Source of the DNA: Pseudomonadota bacterium
Lineage (GTDB): Bacteria; Pseudomonadota; Gammaproteobacteria; Burkholderiales; Burkholderiaceae_E
Assembly: GCA_029779755.1 (NCBI GenBank)
Contig: JAKOZZ010000375.1
Span: 1 to 49,387, forward strand
Direction of reading: 5' to 3'
DNA length: 49,387 nt
Shown here: piece after piece, positions 17,856 to 27,612 of the stretch
Layout of the letters: every line of letters starts with the position of its first letter
Position numbering within the stretch: the stretch's first letter is position 1
Position numbers and translations under genes: made by a program
The notes under the pieces: model-generated
Told to the model about the DNA's origin: nothing
What the model saw: the letters and a program-made list of their open reading frames with translations, nothing else
Database searches by the model: none

Positions 17856-18479
17856 ATGAGTCTCCGAATCAAAGCTGCAATGCTTGTTCCCGCGTTCGCT
17901 GCCGCCCTGGCGTCCCTGCCGGCGGTATCGATGGCGGACGAAGTGGTGGTTGAGTCGGGTTACTCGGTCGCGCCCTCCGGCGTGCGGTCCCGCAGCGGCC
18001 TGAACCATTGGTCCCGTACCCGGGGCGGTCAGCAACCGGCGCCTGCGCCGGCACCTGCCGCGCCGACGGCGCCGGTCGTTCAGGGGCCGCCGCCGTGCAC
18101 CATCTCGGAGGTGTACTTCGAGTGGGTCAACGTGCCGGTCGTCACTCAGGTTCAATCGGGCGGCAGCAGCGGCGGCAGTCTGGCTTCCGCCGTGCGTTCC
18201 CGTTCCGGCGCGCGCGGATCGGCCCCCACGGTCACCGAGGTCGTCACCTACACCCCGACCCTGGTCGAGCGCACCCGTCAGGTGCCGTGCCCGCCCGCCA
18301 GCACGCCGGGCAGTCTGGGGCTGGTGGCCGAGGCGCCCACAGGCCTTGGCGGCAATGGCCTGAACGTCGAGCCGCAGGGCAACGTTCCGACCGCTGACGT
18401 TCCGGTGCCGTCGGTGCTTGCGCTGCTCGGCATCGGTGCCGTCGGCCTCGTCGCAGCACGTCGCCGCCGTCAGGACTGA
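17856..18479 (+). CDS. Secreted orphan protein with variant PEP-CTERM-like C-terminal anchor
   Basis: Signal peptide MSLRIKAAMLVPAFAAALASLPAVSMA; C-terminus VPVPSVLALLGIGAVGLVAARRRRQD (motif + TM + Arg cluster); Cys residues in PPPCTISE and RQVPCPPAS. Confidence 0.8.
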   Translation: MSLRIKAAMLVPAFAAALASLPAVSMADEVVVESGYSVAPSGVRSRSGLNHWSRTRGGQQPAPAPAPAAPTAPVVQGPPPCTISEVYFEWVNVPVVTQVQSGGSSGGSLASAVRSRSGARGSAPTVTEVVTYTPTLVERTRQVPCPPASTPGSLGLVAEAPTGLGGNGLNVEPQGNVPTADVPVPSVLALLGIGAVGLVAARRRRQD

Positions 18480-18504
18480 ATCCTTCCTGGCGCAGGACGG
18501 CAGA

Positions 18505-18527
18505 GGGGCCACGCGGTGGCCCCTTTT
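18505..18527 (+). terminator. Rho-independent terminator of the PEP-CTERM-like gene
   Basis: GGGGCCAC-GCG-GTGGCCCC-TTTT, perfect 8-bp stem. Confidence 0.9.
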
Positions 18528-18592
18528 CCATTTCTGCGGCGCCGTCGGTGCGCAGCCCGCGACCCGAGGTCCGGGGTCGATCGGGCGTGCGG

Positions 18593-19864
18593 TCAGGGGT
18601 AGAGCCCGCGGAGCTCACGCGCTTCCAGCACTCGCGTGCACGCCACCACGAACGCTGCGGTGCGCAGCGGTACACCCAGCTGCTGGGCGGTGTCCCACAC
18701 GTGGGAGAACGCGCCGCCGATGATGCGCTCCAGGCGCGCGTTGATCTCGTCTTCGGTCCAGAAGAAGCTCGAGAAGTCCTGCACCCATTCGAAGTACGAC
18801 ACCGTGACGCCGCCGGCGTTGGCGATCACGTCCGGCACGACCATCACGCCGCGTTCCGCCAGGATCTGATCCGCCTGCTGGGTGGTCGGACCGTTGGCGC
18901 CCTCGAGGACGAACCGTGCGTCGATCCGCTGCGCACGGGCCCCGGTGATCTGGCCTTCGAGTGCGGCGGGGATCAGGATCTCGCAGGGCAGTTGCCAGAA
19001 GGATTCGCCGTCGAGCGTTTCGGTCCCGGGTGCGCCGGCGACGCCGCCGGACCGGTTCACGTGCTGCTGCAGGGCGGCGATGTCGAGCCCGGCCTCGCGG
19101 TACACGGTCCCGGTGTGGTCCTGGACGGCGATCACCCGCGCTCCCGCGGCGGCGAAGCGTTCGGCCGCGACCGATCCGACGTTGCCAAACCCCTGCACCA
19201 CGACGCGGGCACCGGCGAGGTCGAGACCGATCCGTCGCGCCGTCTCCCGGCCGACCGTGAAGACGCCGCGCCCCGTCGCCTTCACGCGTCCCAGCGAGCC
19301 GCCGATCGGGATCGGCTTGCCGGTCACGACGCCCGTGGCGGTCGCACCGACGTTCGCAGAGTAGGTGTCCATCATCCAGGCCATGATCTGCGCGTTCGTG
19401 TTCACGTCCGGCGCGGGAATGTCCTTCTCCGGGCCGATGATCAGACCGATCTCGCTCGTGTACCGGCGCGTCAGCCGCTCCAGCTCCTTGCGTGACAGGG
19501 CGGACGGGTCCACGCGCACGCCGCCCTTGGCGCCGCCGTAGGGCAGATTGACGGCTGCGTTCTTGATCGTCATCCAGGCGGCGAGGGCCATCACTTCCTC
19601 GAGCGTGACGTCCGGATGGAACCGCACGCCGCCTTTGCCCGGTCCGCGCGACAGGTTGTGCTGCACCCGGAACCCCTCGAAATGGGCGACGCGGCCGTCG
19701 TCGAGTTCGATCGGGACATCGACGATCAGTGCGCGCTTGGGGCGGCGGAGCGTGTCGATCCAGCGGGTGAGCCGCCCCAGGTACGGCTCGACGCGGTCGA
19801 TCTGCGCCAGGTAGGTGCTCCAGGGGCTGTCGCCTGCGGGCGTCAGGTACGAGAGTCCGTTCAT
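18593..19864 (-). CDS. Glu/Leu/Phe/Val (glutamate) dehydrogenase
   Basis: [73 protein letters not shown]. Confidence 0.94.
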   Translation of the reverse strand: MNGLSYLTPAGDSPWSTYLAQIDRVEPYLGRLTRWIDTLRRPKRALIVDVPIELDDGRVAHFEGFRVQHNLSRGPGKGGVRFHPDVTLEEVMALAAWMTIKNAAVNLPYGGAKGGVRVDPSALSRKELERLTRRYTSEIGLIIGPEKDIPAPDVNTNAQIMAWMMDTYSANVGATATGVVTGKPIPIGGSLGRVKATGRGVFTVGRETARRIGLDLAGARVVVQGFGNVGSVAAERFAAAGARVIAVQDHTGTVYREAGLDIAALQQHVNRSGGVAGAPGTETLDGESFWQLPCEILIPAALEGQITGARAQRIDARFVLEGANGPTTQQADQILAERGVMVVPDVIANAGGVTVSYFEWVQDFSSFFWTEDEINARLERIIGGAFSHVWDTAQQLGVPLRTAAFVVACTRVLEARELRGLYP

Positions 19865-19890
19865 CACACCTCCGATCGGTGACGCGGGGT

Positions 19891-21345
19891 TCACGACGGT
19901 TGCGCCGGCAGCACCTTCCCGGGATTCATGAGGCCCAGCGGGTCCAGCGCATGCTTGACGGCCTGCATCAGGCGGATGTCGAGCGCGCTCTTGTAGCGCA
20001 CGTTCTCCCCCACCTTCAGCTGCCCGAGGCCGTGTTCGGCCGAGAACGAGCCGCCGAAGGACGCGACGGCATCGTGCACCAGGCGATTGAGCGCAGGCTC
20101 GTGCCGCTTGAAGTCGCTGAAGGACGTGCCTTCCGGGGGCGCGACGTTGTAGTGCAGGTTACCGTCGCCCAGGTGGCCGAAGGTCACCATCCGCGCGCCC
20201 GGGAAGGCGCGTTCGATCGCGGCGTCGGTGGTGCGCACGAACGGCTCGACGGCCGAGATCGGCAGCGAGATGTCGTGCTTCACGTTGTTGCCGTCGCGCG
20301 TCTGCGCCTCGGGAATACGCTCGCGCAATGCCCAGAACGCCTGCGACTGCGCGATCGAGGCGGCGATCGCCGCGTCGGTGATCACGCCCGCGTCGAGTGC
20401 GTCGGACATCAGCCGTTCGAACAGGCTCTGCGCGTGCTCGGCGCTCTCGAAGTCCGACGATTCGAGCAGCACGTAGCGCGGGCTGCGCCCCGGGATCGGG
20501 CGACGGCTGTCTTCGAACTGGCGTTCGACGATGTCGAGGCAGATGCCGCTGATCAGCTCGAACGCGGTGAGCGAGGCGGCCAGCCGGCGCTGCGCCATCT
20601 CGAGCAGGCGCAGGGCGCTGGCGACGTCGGGCAGCGCGGCCAGGGCGGTGATCTGGGCGACCGGTCGGGGATAGAGCTTCATCGTCGCGGCCGTGATGAT
20701 GCCGAGCGTGCCTTCCGCGCCGATGAACAGCTGCTTCAGGTCGTAGCCGGTGTTGTCCTTGCGCAGGCCGCGCAGGGCGCTCCAGAGCTCGCCCGCAGGC
20801 GTGACCACCTCCAGGCCCAGGCACAGGTCGCGGGTGTTCCCGTAGCGCAGCACCTGGACGCCGCCCGCGTTCGTCGAGAGATTGCCTCCCAGCGTGCACG
20901 AGCCCTCTGCCGCCAACGACAGGGGGAACAGTCGACCGGCTTCGGCCGCGGCCTGCTGCAGGGTCGCCAGCACACAGCCCGCGTCGGCCGTGACGGTGTT
21001 GTTCACCGGGTCGATCGTGCGGATGCGGTTCATGCGGGTCAGCGACAGCACCAGTGCCCGCCCGTCGGTGTCCGGTGTTGCGCCGCCGACCAGGCCGGTG
21101 TTGCCGCCCTGGGGCACGACGGGCACGCGGTGTGCCGCGCACCAGCGCACCACGGCGGCGACGTCCTCGGCCGAGTCCGGTTGCGCAACGGCGATCGCGC
21201 TGCCCAGGTAACGCCGCCGCCAGTCGGAAACGAACGGTGCGATGTCGTCCGCGGCCAGCAGCAGCCGTCCCGAAAAGCAGGCGCGCAGCGCCTCGAGGTC
21301 CGACGACGACGCAGGGTTGCGGGTGTCAGTGCGGGGTTCGTTCAT
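19891..21345 (-). CDS. FAD-binding oxidase/dehydrogenase (GlcD / D-lactate dehydrogenase-like)
   Basis: [86 protein letters not shown]. Confidence 0.93.
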   Translation of the reverse strand: MNEPRTDTRNPASSSDLEALRACFSGRLLLAADDIAPFVSDWRRRYLGSAIAVAQPDSAEDVAAVVRWCAAHRVPVVPQGGNTGLVGGATPDTDGRALVLSLTRMNRIRTIDPVNNTVTADAGCVLATLQQAAAEAGRLFPLSLAAEGSCTLGGNLSTNAGGVQVLRYGNTRDLCLGLEVVTPAGELWSALRGLRKDNTGYDLKQLFIGAEGTLGIITAATMKLYPRPVAQITALAALPDVASALRLLEMAQRRLAASLTAFELISGICLDIVERQFEDSRRPIPGRSPRYVLLESSDFESAEHAQSLFERLMSDALDAGVITDAAIAASIAQSQAFWALRERIPEAQTRDGNNVKHDISLPISAVEPFVRTTDAAIERAFPGARMVTFGHLGDGNLHYNVAPPEGTSFSDFKRHEPALNRLVHDAVASFGGSFSAEHGLGQLKVGENVRYKSALDIRLMQAVKHALDPLGLMNPGKVLPAQPS

Positions 21346-21503
21346 GTCGTGTCCGTCCATCCGTTCGTCGCGGCGGTCGCCGGGCCTGACACCGGCGCCC
21401 CTGGGGTGGTGCGCCGGTGCCCTCCACCTCGCGCGTGCATCGTTCACCAGACGCCTTCGGCGTTCAGCCGACGCGCACGTCGTTCAGCCCACGCGTGCAC
21501 CGA

Positions 21504-21986
21504 TCATCGAGGATCGCTGAAGCGGCCGCCGGCGGCGTTGACCATGTAGACCACGGCGCGGGCGACTTCGCGGTCGCTGAGCGTGGGGTCTCCGCCGCGG
21601 GCGGGCATGCCGCGGATGCCCCGGATCGCGGTGCGTGTGAGCGCGCGCTGGCCTTCGGCGATCAGGGGTTTCCAGGCCGCGCGGTCGCCGAACCGGGGGG
21701 CCTTCAGAGCGCCGCTGTCGTGACAGGCGGCGCAGACCGCGGCATAGACCTGTGCGCCCGAACGTCCGTCGGCAGCGCCAGAGCGTCCGTCCTGTGTACT
21801 CGAAGGCCCGCCGTGCGCGCTCGAAGGCACGCCGTGCGCGTCCGACTGCCCGTCGCGCCCGCCCGCCGGCGTGGCACCGGACTGCGCGTGCGCCACCTGG
21901 CACGGGACCGACAGGGTGACCGCCGCCAGCAGCGGGAGGACTGCGCGCACAAAGGGGATCTGCACAGCGCGCGGTGCGGATGACAC
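21504..21986 (-). CDS. c-type cytochrome (c5 family)
   Basis: Signal peptide; heme motif VCAACHDSGALKAPRFGDRAAWKPLI, axial Met GIRGMPARGG. Confidence 0.9.
   Translation of the reverse strand: MSSAPRAVQIPFVRAVLPLLAAVTLSVPCQVAHAQSGATPAGGRDGQSDAHGVPSSAHGGPSSTQDGRSGAADGRSGAQVYAAVCAACHDSGALKAPRFGDRAAWKPLIAEGQRALTRTAIRGIRGMPARGGDPTLSDREVARAVVYMVNAAGGRFSDPR
21760..21864 (-). repeat. Imperfect 21-bp tandem repeat (about 5 units) encoding the cytochrome linker
   Basis: Heptapeptides DAHGVPS SAHGGPS STQDGRS GAADGRS between signal peptide and heme domain. Confidence 0.85.
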
Positions 21987-21998
21987 GACGCCGGCGGA

Positions 21999-23354
21999 TC
22001 AGCGCATGCCGGGCAGCATGCCCTTCATGCCCCGCAGCATCTTCGCCATGCCGCCCTTCTGCATCTTCTTGATCATGGTCTGCATCTGATCGAACTGCGA
22101 CAGCAGGCGGTTGACGTCCTGCACCTGCACGCCGGCGCCGGCCGCGATGCGCCGCTTGCGGCTGGCCTTGATCAGGTCCGGCTTGCTGCGCTCGGCGGGG
22201 GTCATCGAATGGATGATCCCCTGCATGCGCTTCATGTCCTTCTCCGCGCGGGTCATGTCCGCCTGGCCCGCTGCCGCCTGGAACTGCGCCGGCAGCTTGT
22301 CGAGCATGGACGACAGCCCGCCCATCTTCTTCATCTGCGCGAGCTGCGCGGCGAAGTCGTTCAGGTCGAAGCGGTTGCCGGCCTTCAGCTTGTCGGCGAG
22401 TTCCTTGGCCGCCTGCTGGTCGACGACCTTGTGCGCCTCCTCGACGAGCGACACGATGTCGCCCATGCCGAGGATCCGGTTGGCCATGCGCTCCGGATGG
22501 AAGCTCTCCAGGCCGGTCAGCTTCTCGCCGACGCCGACGAACTTGATCGGCTTGCCCGTGACGGCCTTGACCGACAGCGCGGCGCCCCCGCGCGAGTCGC
22601 CATCGAGCTTGGTCAGCACGACCCCGGTCAGGGGCAGGGCCTCGTTGAACGCCTTGGCGGTGTTGATCGCGTCCTGGCCCTGCATCGCGTCGACCACGAA
22701 CAGCGTCTCGATGGGCGACAGCTGTGCATGCAGGGCCGTGATCTCGGCCATCATCTGTTCGTCGATCGCGAGACGGCCGGCGGTGTCGACCAGCAGCACG
22801 TCGTGATAGTGCGTGCGGGCCCAGGTGACCGCGCCGCGCGCGATGTCGGCCGGCTTCTGGTCGGCGGTGGACGGGAAGAAGTCGGCCCCGGCCTGTTCGG
22901 TGACGGCCCGCAGCTGCTCGATGGCGGCCGGGCGGTACACGTCGCACGAGACCGTCAGCACCTTCTTCTTGAGGTTCTCGCGCAGCCACTTCGCGAGCTT
23001 GCCGACCGTGGTCGTCTTGCCGGCGCCCTGCAGGCCGGCCATCAGGATGATGGCGGGCGGCTGCGTCGCAAAACTGAGCTCGGCGGTCTGGCCGCCCATC
23101 AGGTCGGTCAGCTCGCGGTGGACGATGCCCACCAGCGCCTGGCCGGGCGTCAGGCTCTGGAGCACCTCCTGCCCCAGTGCGCGCTCCTTGATGCGCGCAA
23201 CGAAATCGCGCACGACCGGCAGCGCCACATCCGCCTCGAGCAGCGCGATCCGGATCTCGCGCAGCATCTCCTGCGTGTTGGATTCCGTCAGGCGGGCCTC
23301 GCCCTTGATCGTCTTGACGACGCGGGCCAGACGCTGGGAGAGATTCTCGAGCAT
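21999..23354 (-). CDS. ffh: Signal recognition particle protein
   Basis: MLENLSQRLARVVKTIKGEARLTESNTQEMLREIRIALLEADVALPVVRDFV, GLQGAGKTTTVGKLA, DTAGRLAIDE, Met-rich C-terminal M domain. Confidence 0.97.
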   Translation of the reverse strand: MLENLSQRLARVVKTIKGEARLTESNTQEMLREIRIALLEADVALPVVRDFVARIKERALGQEVLQSLTPGQALVGIVHRELTDLMGGQTAELSFATQPPAIILMAGLQGAGKTTTVGKLAKWLRENLKKKVLTVSCDVYRPAAIEQLRAVTEQAGADFFPSTADQKPADIARGAVTWARTHYHDVLLVDTAGRLAIDEQMMAEITALHAQLSPIETLFVVDAMQGQDAINTAKAFNEALPLTGVVLTKLDGDSRGGAALSVKAVTGKPIKFVGVGEKLTGLESFHPERMANRILGMGDIVSLVEEAHKVVDQQAAKELADKLKAGNRFDLNDFAAQLAQMKKMGGLSSMLDKLPAQFQAAAGQADMTRAEKDMKRMQGIIHSMTPAERSKPDLIKASRKRRIAAGAGVQVQDVNRLLSQFDQMQTMIKKMQKGGMAKMLRGMKGMLPGMR

Positions 23355-23376
23355 GGGCTTGGGTTAAACTGGGTTC

Positions 23377-24225
23377 GTGCCGATTCTACTGGTTATCGCC
23401 CCGCTCCTCGCGGTGCTGCTCTACCTTCTGTCGTGGGGGGCCGTGGCGCGCGCGCGCCGAACCGACGCCGCGGCTGCCGCGCCGTCCCCGCGTGCCGACA
23501 TCGGTTCGTGGCTGTTGCTGGCCGGCATCCTCGCGCACGGCGTCTCCCTCTATCTGGCCATGCACGGTGCGGGCGGTCTGCGCTTCGGCTTCGGTCCGGC
23601 ACTTTCGGGCACCTTCCTCGTGGGGGTCGTCCTGCTGTGGCTCGAAGGCCTCTCGGTCCGGGTCGAGGCGCTGCGCTCCGTGGTGATCCCGATCGCGGCC
23701 GTGACCTGCCTGCTGCCGCTGGTGTTTCCCGGCGTCGAGATGCCGGCCGACGAAATGCGGCCGCTGCTGCTGCCGCATCTGCTGGTCGGCACGCTCGCCT
23801 ATGGCGTGCTCATGCTGTCGGCGCTGCACGCAGCGCTCATGACGGCCGCCGAGCGCTCGCTGCACGGTCACCCGGTCACCGCGTTTTCCCCGTTCGCCCG
23901 CTGGATCGAGCGGCTGCCGCCGCTGCTCGTGCTCGAGCGCATCCTCTTCCGCTTCATCGCGATCGGCTTCGTGCTGCTGCTGCTCACCGCGCTCAGCGGC
24001 GTGCTGTTCTCGGAGCAGGTGTTCGGACGGCCGTTCCGGTTCGATCACAAGACCCTCTTCTCGCTGATCGCCCTCGGCATCTTCGGCGTGCTGCTGTTCG
24101 GCCGGGTGCGCTGGGGCTGGCGCGGCCGCACGGCGCTGCGGCTCACCGTGTCCGGGTTCGTGGTCCTGCTGCTCGCCTACGTCGGCAGCCGGTTCGTGCT
24201 CGAAGTGATCCTCGGCCGGGGCTGA
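23377..24225 (+). CDS. Cytochrome c assembly/inner membrane protein (CcsA/YpjD-like)
   Basis: GTG start; multi-TM protein with FRFDHKTLFSLIALGIFGVLLFGRVRWGWRGRTALRLT, CcsA-family C-terminus. Confidence 0.85.
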   Translation: MPILLVIAPLLAVLLYLLSWGAVARARRTDAAAAAPSPRADIGSWLLLAGILAHGVSLYLAMHGAGGLRFGFGPALSGTFLVGVVLLWLEGLSVRVEALRSVVIPIAAVTCLLPLVFPGVEMPADEMRPLLLPHLLVGTLAYGVLMLSALHAALMTAAERSLHGHPVTAFSPFARWIERLPPLLVLERILFRFIAIGFVLLLLTALSGVLFSEQVFGRPFRFDHKTLFSLIALGIFGVLLFGRVRWGWRGRTALRLTVSGFVVLLLAYVGSRFVLEVILGRG

Positions 24226-24234
24226 GGCACCGTC

Positions 24235-24510
24235 ATGGGCAAGCTCCTGTCCTGGGTGGTCCTCGCGCTGCTGGTGTACGTCGCGTATCGCCTCGTCGTG
24301 GTGTCCAAGCGCCGCGCCGAGCGCGCGCGTGCGGCGGCGCAGACGCACCGCGGCGACGAGGCCACGCGGCCGGGCCAGGCGGTGGGCGAGCGCATGGTCG
24401 CGTGCGCGCACTGCGGGGTCTACCTGCCGGCCACCGAGGCCCTGGAAGCCGACGGACACCCCTACTGCAGCCCCGCGCACCGCACCGCAGGTCCCCGCGC
24501 GGGGGCCTGA
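24235..24510 (+). CDS. PP0621-family small protein (TM + zinc-ribbon-like)
   Basis: MGKLLSWVVLALLVYVAYRLVVVSKRR...MVACAHCGVYLPATEALEADGHPYCSPAHR. Confidence 0.82.
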   Translation: MGKLLSWVVLALLVYVAYRLVVVSKRRAERARAAAQTHRGDEATRPGQAVGERMVACAHCGVYLPATEALEADGHPYCSPAHRTAGPRAGA

Positions 24511-24511
24511 G

Positions 24512-26128
24512 ATGACGCGCGCGCCCGTCGCCGCGGCTTCCGACACCGAGGCGCCCGGTGCCTCCGCCTACTGGACGTCGCTGCGCTACTTCGCGGTCAG
24601 TCGCGTCGTGCTCGCCGCGCTCCTGCTGCTCTACGCGCTCCTCGGCGAACCGGCGCGCACCGCCGGTCCGCGGTTCGATGCGCCGCTGTTTCTGTGGACG
24701 GGCGCGGTCTATCTGCTGGCGGCCCTCGCGCTGCTGGCCGTCGTCGGCGTGCTGCGGCAGCGCTTTCCGCTCCAGGTCCTGGTCGCGGCCGTCACCGATC
24801 TCGTTGCGCTCGTCGTGCTGATGCACGCCGCGGGCGGCACCCGCAGCGGCTTCGGCGTGCTGCTGGTGGCGGCCGTCGCCGGGGCGGCGGTCGTCTCGAA
24901 GCCGCGCATCGCGGCGTCGTTCGCGGCGGCGGCGTCGCTGCTGCTGCTGGGCGACGCGGTGATCGATTCGCTCGACGGCGACACCGCTGGCGACGGCGGC
25001 GGCATCACGGCAGCCGGGCTGATCGGCGCGGCCTGCTTCGCGACCGCCGTCCTGATCAGCCGGCTGGCGTCGCGCCTGGCAGCGCAGGAGAGCCTGGCCG
25101 CGCAGCGCGGCCAGGACCTGGAGCGGCAACTGGCCATCACCCGGCTGGTGGTCGCGCAGCTGCCGCAGGGGGTGGTGGTGGTCGACGACCGCGGCGAGGT
25201 CCGCACCATGAACCGGTCTGCGCAGGCGCTGCTCGGCGCGACCGGCCCCTGGCCGTGGCTCGGCGCGCTGGTGCGCGAACATCCGATCGTCGAAGGCAAC
25301 GAGCGGGTGCTCGAGCTCGATCTCGCCGCGCACGCGCCGGTCGGCCCGGCCCGGCGGGTGCAGGTCCGGATGATGCGTCCCGTGGGAGTGCACCGTGCGC
25401 ACATCGTGCTGGTGCTGGAGGATCGCCAGGCACTGGAGGAGCGCGCGCAGCAGCTGAAGCTCGCATCGATGGGGCGGCTGTCGGCGTCGATCGCGCACGA
25501 GATCCGCAATCCGCTGGCCGCGATCCGGCACGCCAACGGCCTGCTCGCCGAGCGGCTCGAGGGCGACCTGCAGAAGCGGCTGTCGCGCATCGTCGAAGAC
25601 AACTCGGTACGCATCGACCGCATCGTCGAGGACGTGCTGTCGATCGCGCGTCGCGAGCGGCCGGTGCTCGAGGAGATCGACGTCGGCGCGTTCGTGCGTG
25701 CGCTGCTGGCCGACTTCACGGCGTCGGCCGGCGTGCGTCCGGAGCGCGTCGCGCTGGCGGTGCGCGCCGACGACCCGATGCGGTTCGACCCGCACCAGTT
25801 GCGCCTGGTCCTCGTGAACCTCCTGACGAACGCGCTGCGCTACGCGTCGGACGGCGACCGCGCCGTGCTGGTGGAATGGCGTCGCGGCAGCAGCGATCGA
25901 CTAGAATTCCGGGTCTTGGACGACGGGCCCGGACTGCCTCCAGAAATGCTCGAACACGCCTTCGAACCCTTCTTCACGACCGAGGCCCGCGGTACGGGGC
26001 TCGGCCTGTTCCTGGCGCGCGAGTTCTGCATGGCCAACCAGGCCGTGCTGCGCTTCGAGCGTCCGACCGATGCCCCGGGCTACTGCAGCGCGTTCGTGAT
26101 CGTGCCGCACGAGGCGGCCGCACCGTGA
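24512..26128 (+). CDS. pilS: PilS-type sensor histidine kinase
   Basis: About six N-terminal TM helices, PAS-like region, ASMGRLSASIAHEIRNPLAAIRHANGLLAE, LVNLLTNALRYAS, GTGLGLFLAREFC; next to pilR. Confidence 0.87.
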   Translation: MTRAPVAAASDTEAPGASAYWTSLRYFAVSRVVLAALLLLYALLGEPARTAGPRFDAPLFLWTGAVYLLAALALLAVVGVLRQRFPLQVLVAAVTDLVALVVLMHAAGGTRSGFGVLLVAAVAGAAVVSKPRIAASFAAAASLLLLGDAVIDSLDGDTAGDGGGITAAGLIGAACFATAVLISRLASRLAAQESLAAQRGQDLERQLAITRLVVAQLPQGVVVVDDRGEVRTMNRSAQALLGATGPWPWLGALVREHPIVEGNERVLELDLAAHAPVGPARRVQVRMMRPVGVHRAHIVLVLEDRQALEERAQQLKLASMGRLSASIAHEIRNPLAAIRHANGLLAERLEGDLQKRLSRIVEDNSVRIDRIVEDVLSIARRERPVLEEIDVGAFVRALLADFTASAGVRPERVALAVRADDPMRFDPHQLRLVLVNLLTNALRYASDGDRAVLVEWRRGSSDRLEFRVLDDGPGLPPEMLEHAFEPFFTTEARGTGLGLFLAREFCMANQAVLRFERPTDAPGYCSAFVIVPHEAAAP

Positions 26129-27612
26129 CCGCGGACGCGGCCACGCGCAGCGCGGCGCGCGCGGCGCCGCGCGTGCCCCGGATCCTCGTCGTCGACGACG
26201 AGGCCGACCTGCGGGAGCTGCTCGAACTCACGCTGGTCGGCATGGGGTTCGACGTCGACTGCGCGGCCGATCTCGCCGAGGCACGCCGCCTGCTCGATAC
26301 GCGCAACGGCTTCTCCATGATCCTGACCGACATGCGGCTGCCCGACGGATCCGGGCTCGACCTGGTCACGGCGGTCGCCCGGCGGTTTCCCAGCACACCG
26401 GTGGCGGTGGTCACCGCGTACGGCAGCGCCGAGAACGCGGTCGCGGCCCTGAAGGCGGGCGCCTTCGACTACCTCGCCAAGCCGGTCGCACTCGATGCGC
26501 TGCGCAACCTCGTGCGCGCGGCGATTCCCGCGCACGGCGGCGGCGGCGCGTCGGCGTCGTCCGATGCGCGCCCCGATGCCGACCTGGCGCGCGACCTGCT
26601 CGGCGAATCCGAGGCGATGGCCGAGGTGCGCGCGTCCATCGCGCGCCTGGCGCGCAGCATGGCGCCCGTGTCCATCAGCGGCGAGTCCGGCTCCGGCAAG
26701 GAGCTCGCGGCGCGCCTGCTGCACCGTGCCGGCGCGCGTGCGTCCGAGCCCTTCATCGCGGTCAACTGCGGGGCGATCCCCGAGACCCTGATGGAGGCGG
26801 AGTTCTTCGGCTATCGCAAGGGCGCGTTCACCGGCGCCGACCAGGACCGCGACGGCTTCTTCCAGGCGGCGAGCGGGGGCACGCTGTTCCTCGACGAGGT
26901 CGCCGATCTGCCGCTGCCGATGCAGGTGAAGCTGCTGCGGGCGATCCAGGAGAAGCGCGTGCGCAAGGTGGGGGCCACCGCCGAGGAGCCGGTCGACGTG
27001 CGCATCATCAGCGCGACCCACCAGGACCTGGCTCAGTGCGTGGCGGCCGGCCGCTTCCGGCAGGACCTGTACTACCGGCTGAACGTCATCGAACTGAAGA
27101 TGCCGCCGCTGCGCGAGCGCCGGGCCGACATCCCGATGCTGGCCGAATCGATCCTCGCGCGGCTCGCGCAGCGTGCGGGTCTGCCGGCCCCGCCGCGCCT
27201 CGCGTCGGTGTCCCTGATGTACCTGAAGTCCTACGCGTTTCCCGGCAACGTCCGCGAGCTCGAGAACGTGCTCGAGCGCGCGCTGGCCTTCTCCAACGGC
27301 GAGGTGATCAATGTCGAGGATCTCGGCCTGCGCCCGACCGTCGCCGACGCGACCGAGAACGAGCGCGTGGCGCCGGGCGAAGCCGATGCCGCGGCCGCCG
27401 CGGCCGCGACCGAGCCGGGCGCGGCGCGTCCGGTGCGTGTCGACGAGGACGGCGTGCCCGACTCGCTGCCCGACTATCTCGACCAGATCGAACGCACCGC
27501 GATCCAGCGTGCGCTCGAGAAGACGCGCTACAACCGCACGGCGGCCGCGCGTCTGCTGGGCATCACCTTCCGCGCGCTGCGCTACCGGATGCAGCGGCTG
27601 GGTCTGCATTGA
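26125..27612 (+). CDS. pilR: PilR-type sigma-54-dependent response regulator (NtrC family)
   Basis: GTG start overlapping pilS; receiver LVVDDEADLRELLELTL; AAA+ GESGSGKELAARLLH, GAFTGAD (sigma-54 loop), C-terminal Fis-type HTH ALEKTRYNRTAAARLLGITFRALRYRMQRLGL. Confidence 0.9.
   Translation: MTADAATRSAARAAPRVPRILVVDDEADLRELLELTLVGMGFDVDCAADLAEARRLLDTRNGFSMILTDMRLPDGSGLDLVTAVARRFPSTPVAVVTAYGSAENAVAALKAGAFDYLAKPVALDALRNLVRAAIPAHGGGGASASSDARPDADLARDLLGESEAMAEVRASIARLARSMAPVSISGESGSGKELAARLLHRAGARASEPFIAVNCGAIPETLMEAEFFGYRKGAFTGADQDRDGFFQAASGGTLFLDEVADLPLPMQVKLLRAIQEKRVRKVGATAEEPVDVRIISATHQDLAQCVAAGRFRQDLYYRLNVIELKMPPLRERRADIPMLAESILARLAQRAGLPAPPRLASVSLMYLKSYAFPGNVRELENVLERALAFSNGEVINVEDLGLRPTVADATENERVAPGEADAAAAAAATEPGAARPVRVDEDGVPDSLPDYLDQIERTAIQRALEKTRYNRTAAARLLGITFRALRYRMQRLGLH

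Noticed and set aside
25902-25907. TAGAAT -10-like element inside pilS as internal pilR promoter
   Set aside because: No usable -35 at the right spacing; probably chance within coding sequence.
24512-27612. The two-component pair as PrsK/PrsR for the PEP-CTERM-like gene
   Set aside because: Architecture (about six TM helices plus PAS-like region in the kinase) and the ccsA-PP0621 / ampD neighbourhood fit PilS/PilR. It might cross-act, but nothing in the sequence shows it.
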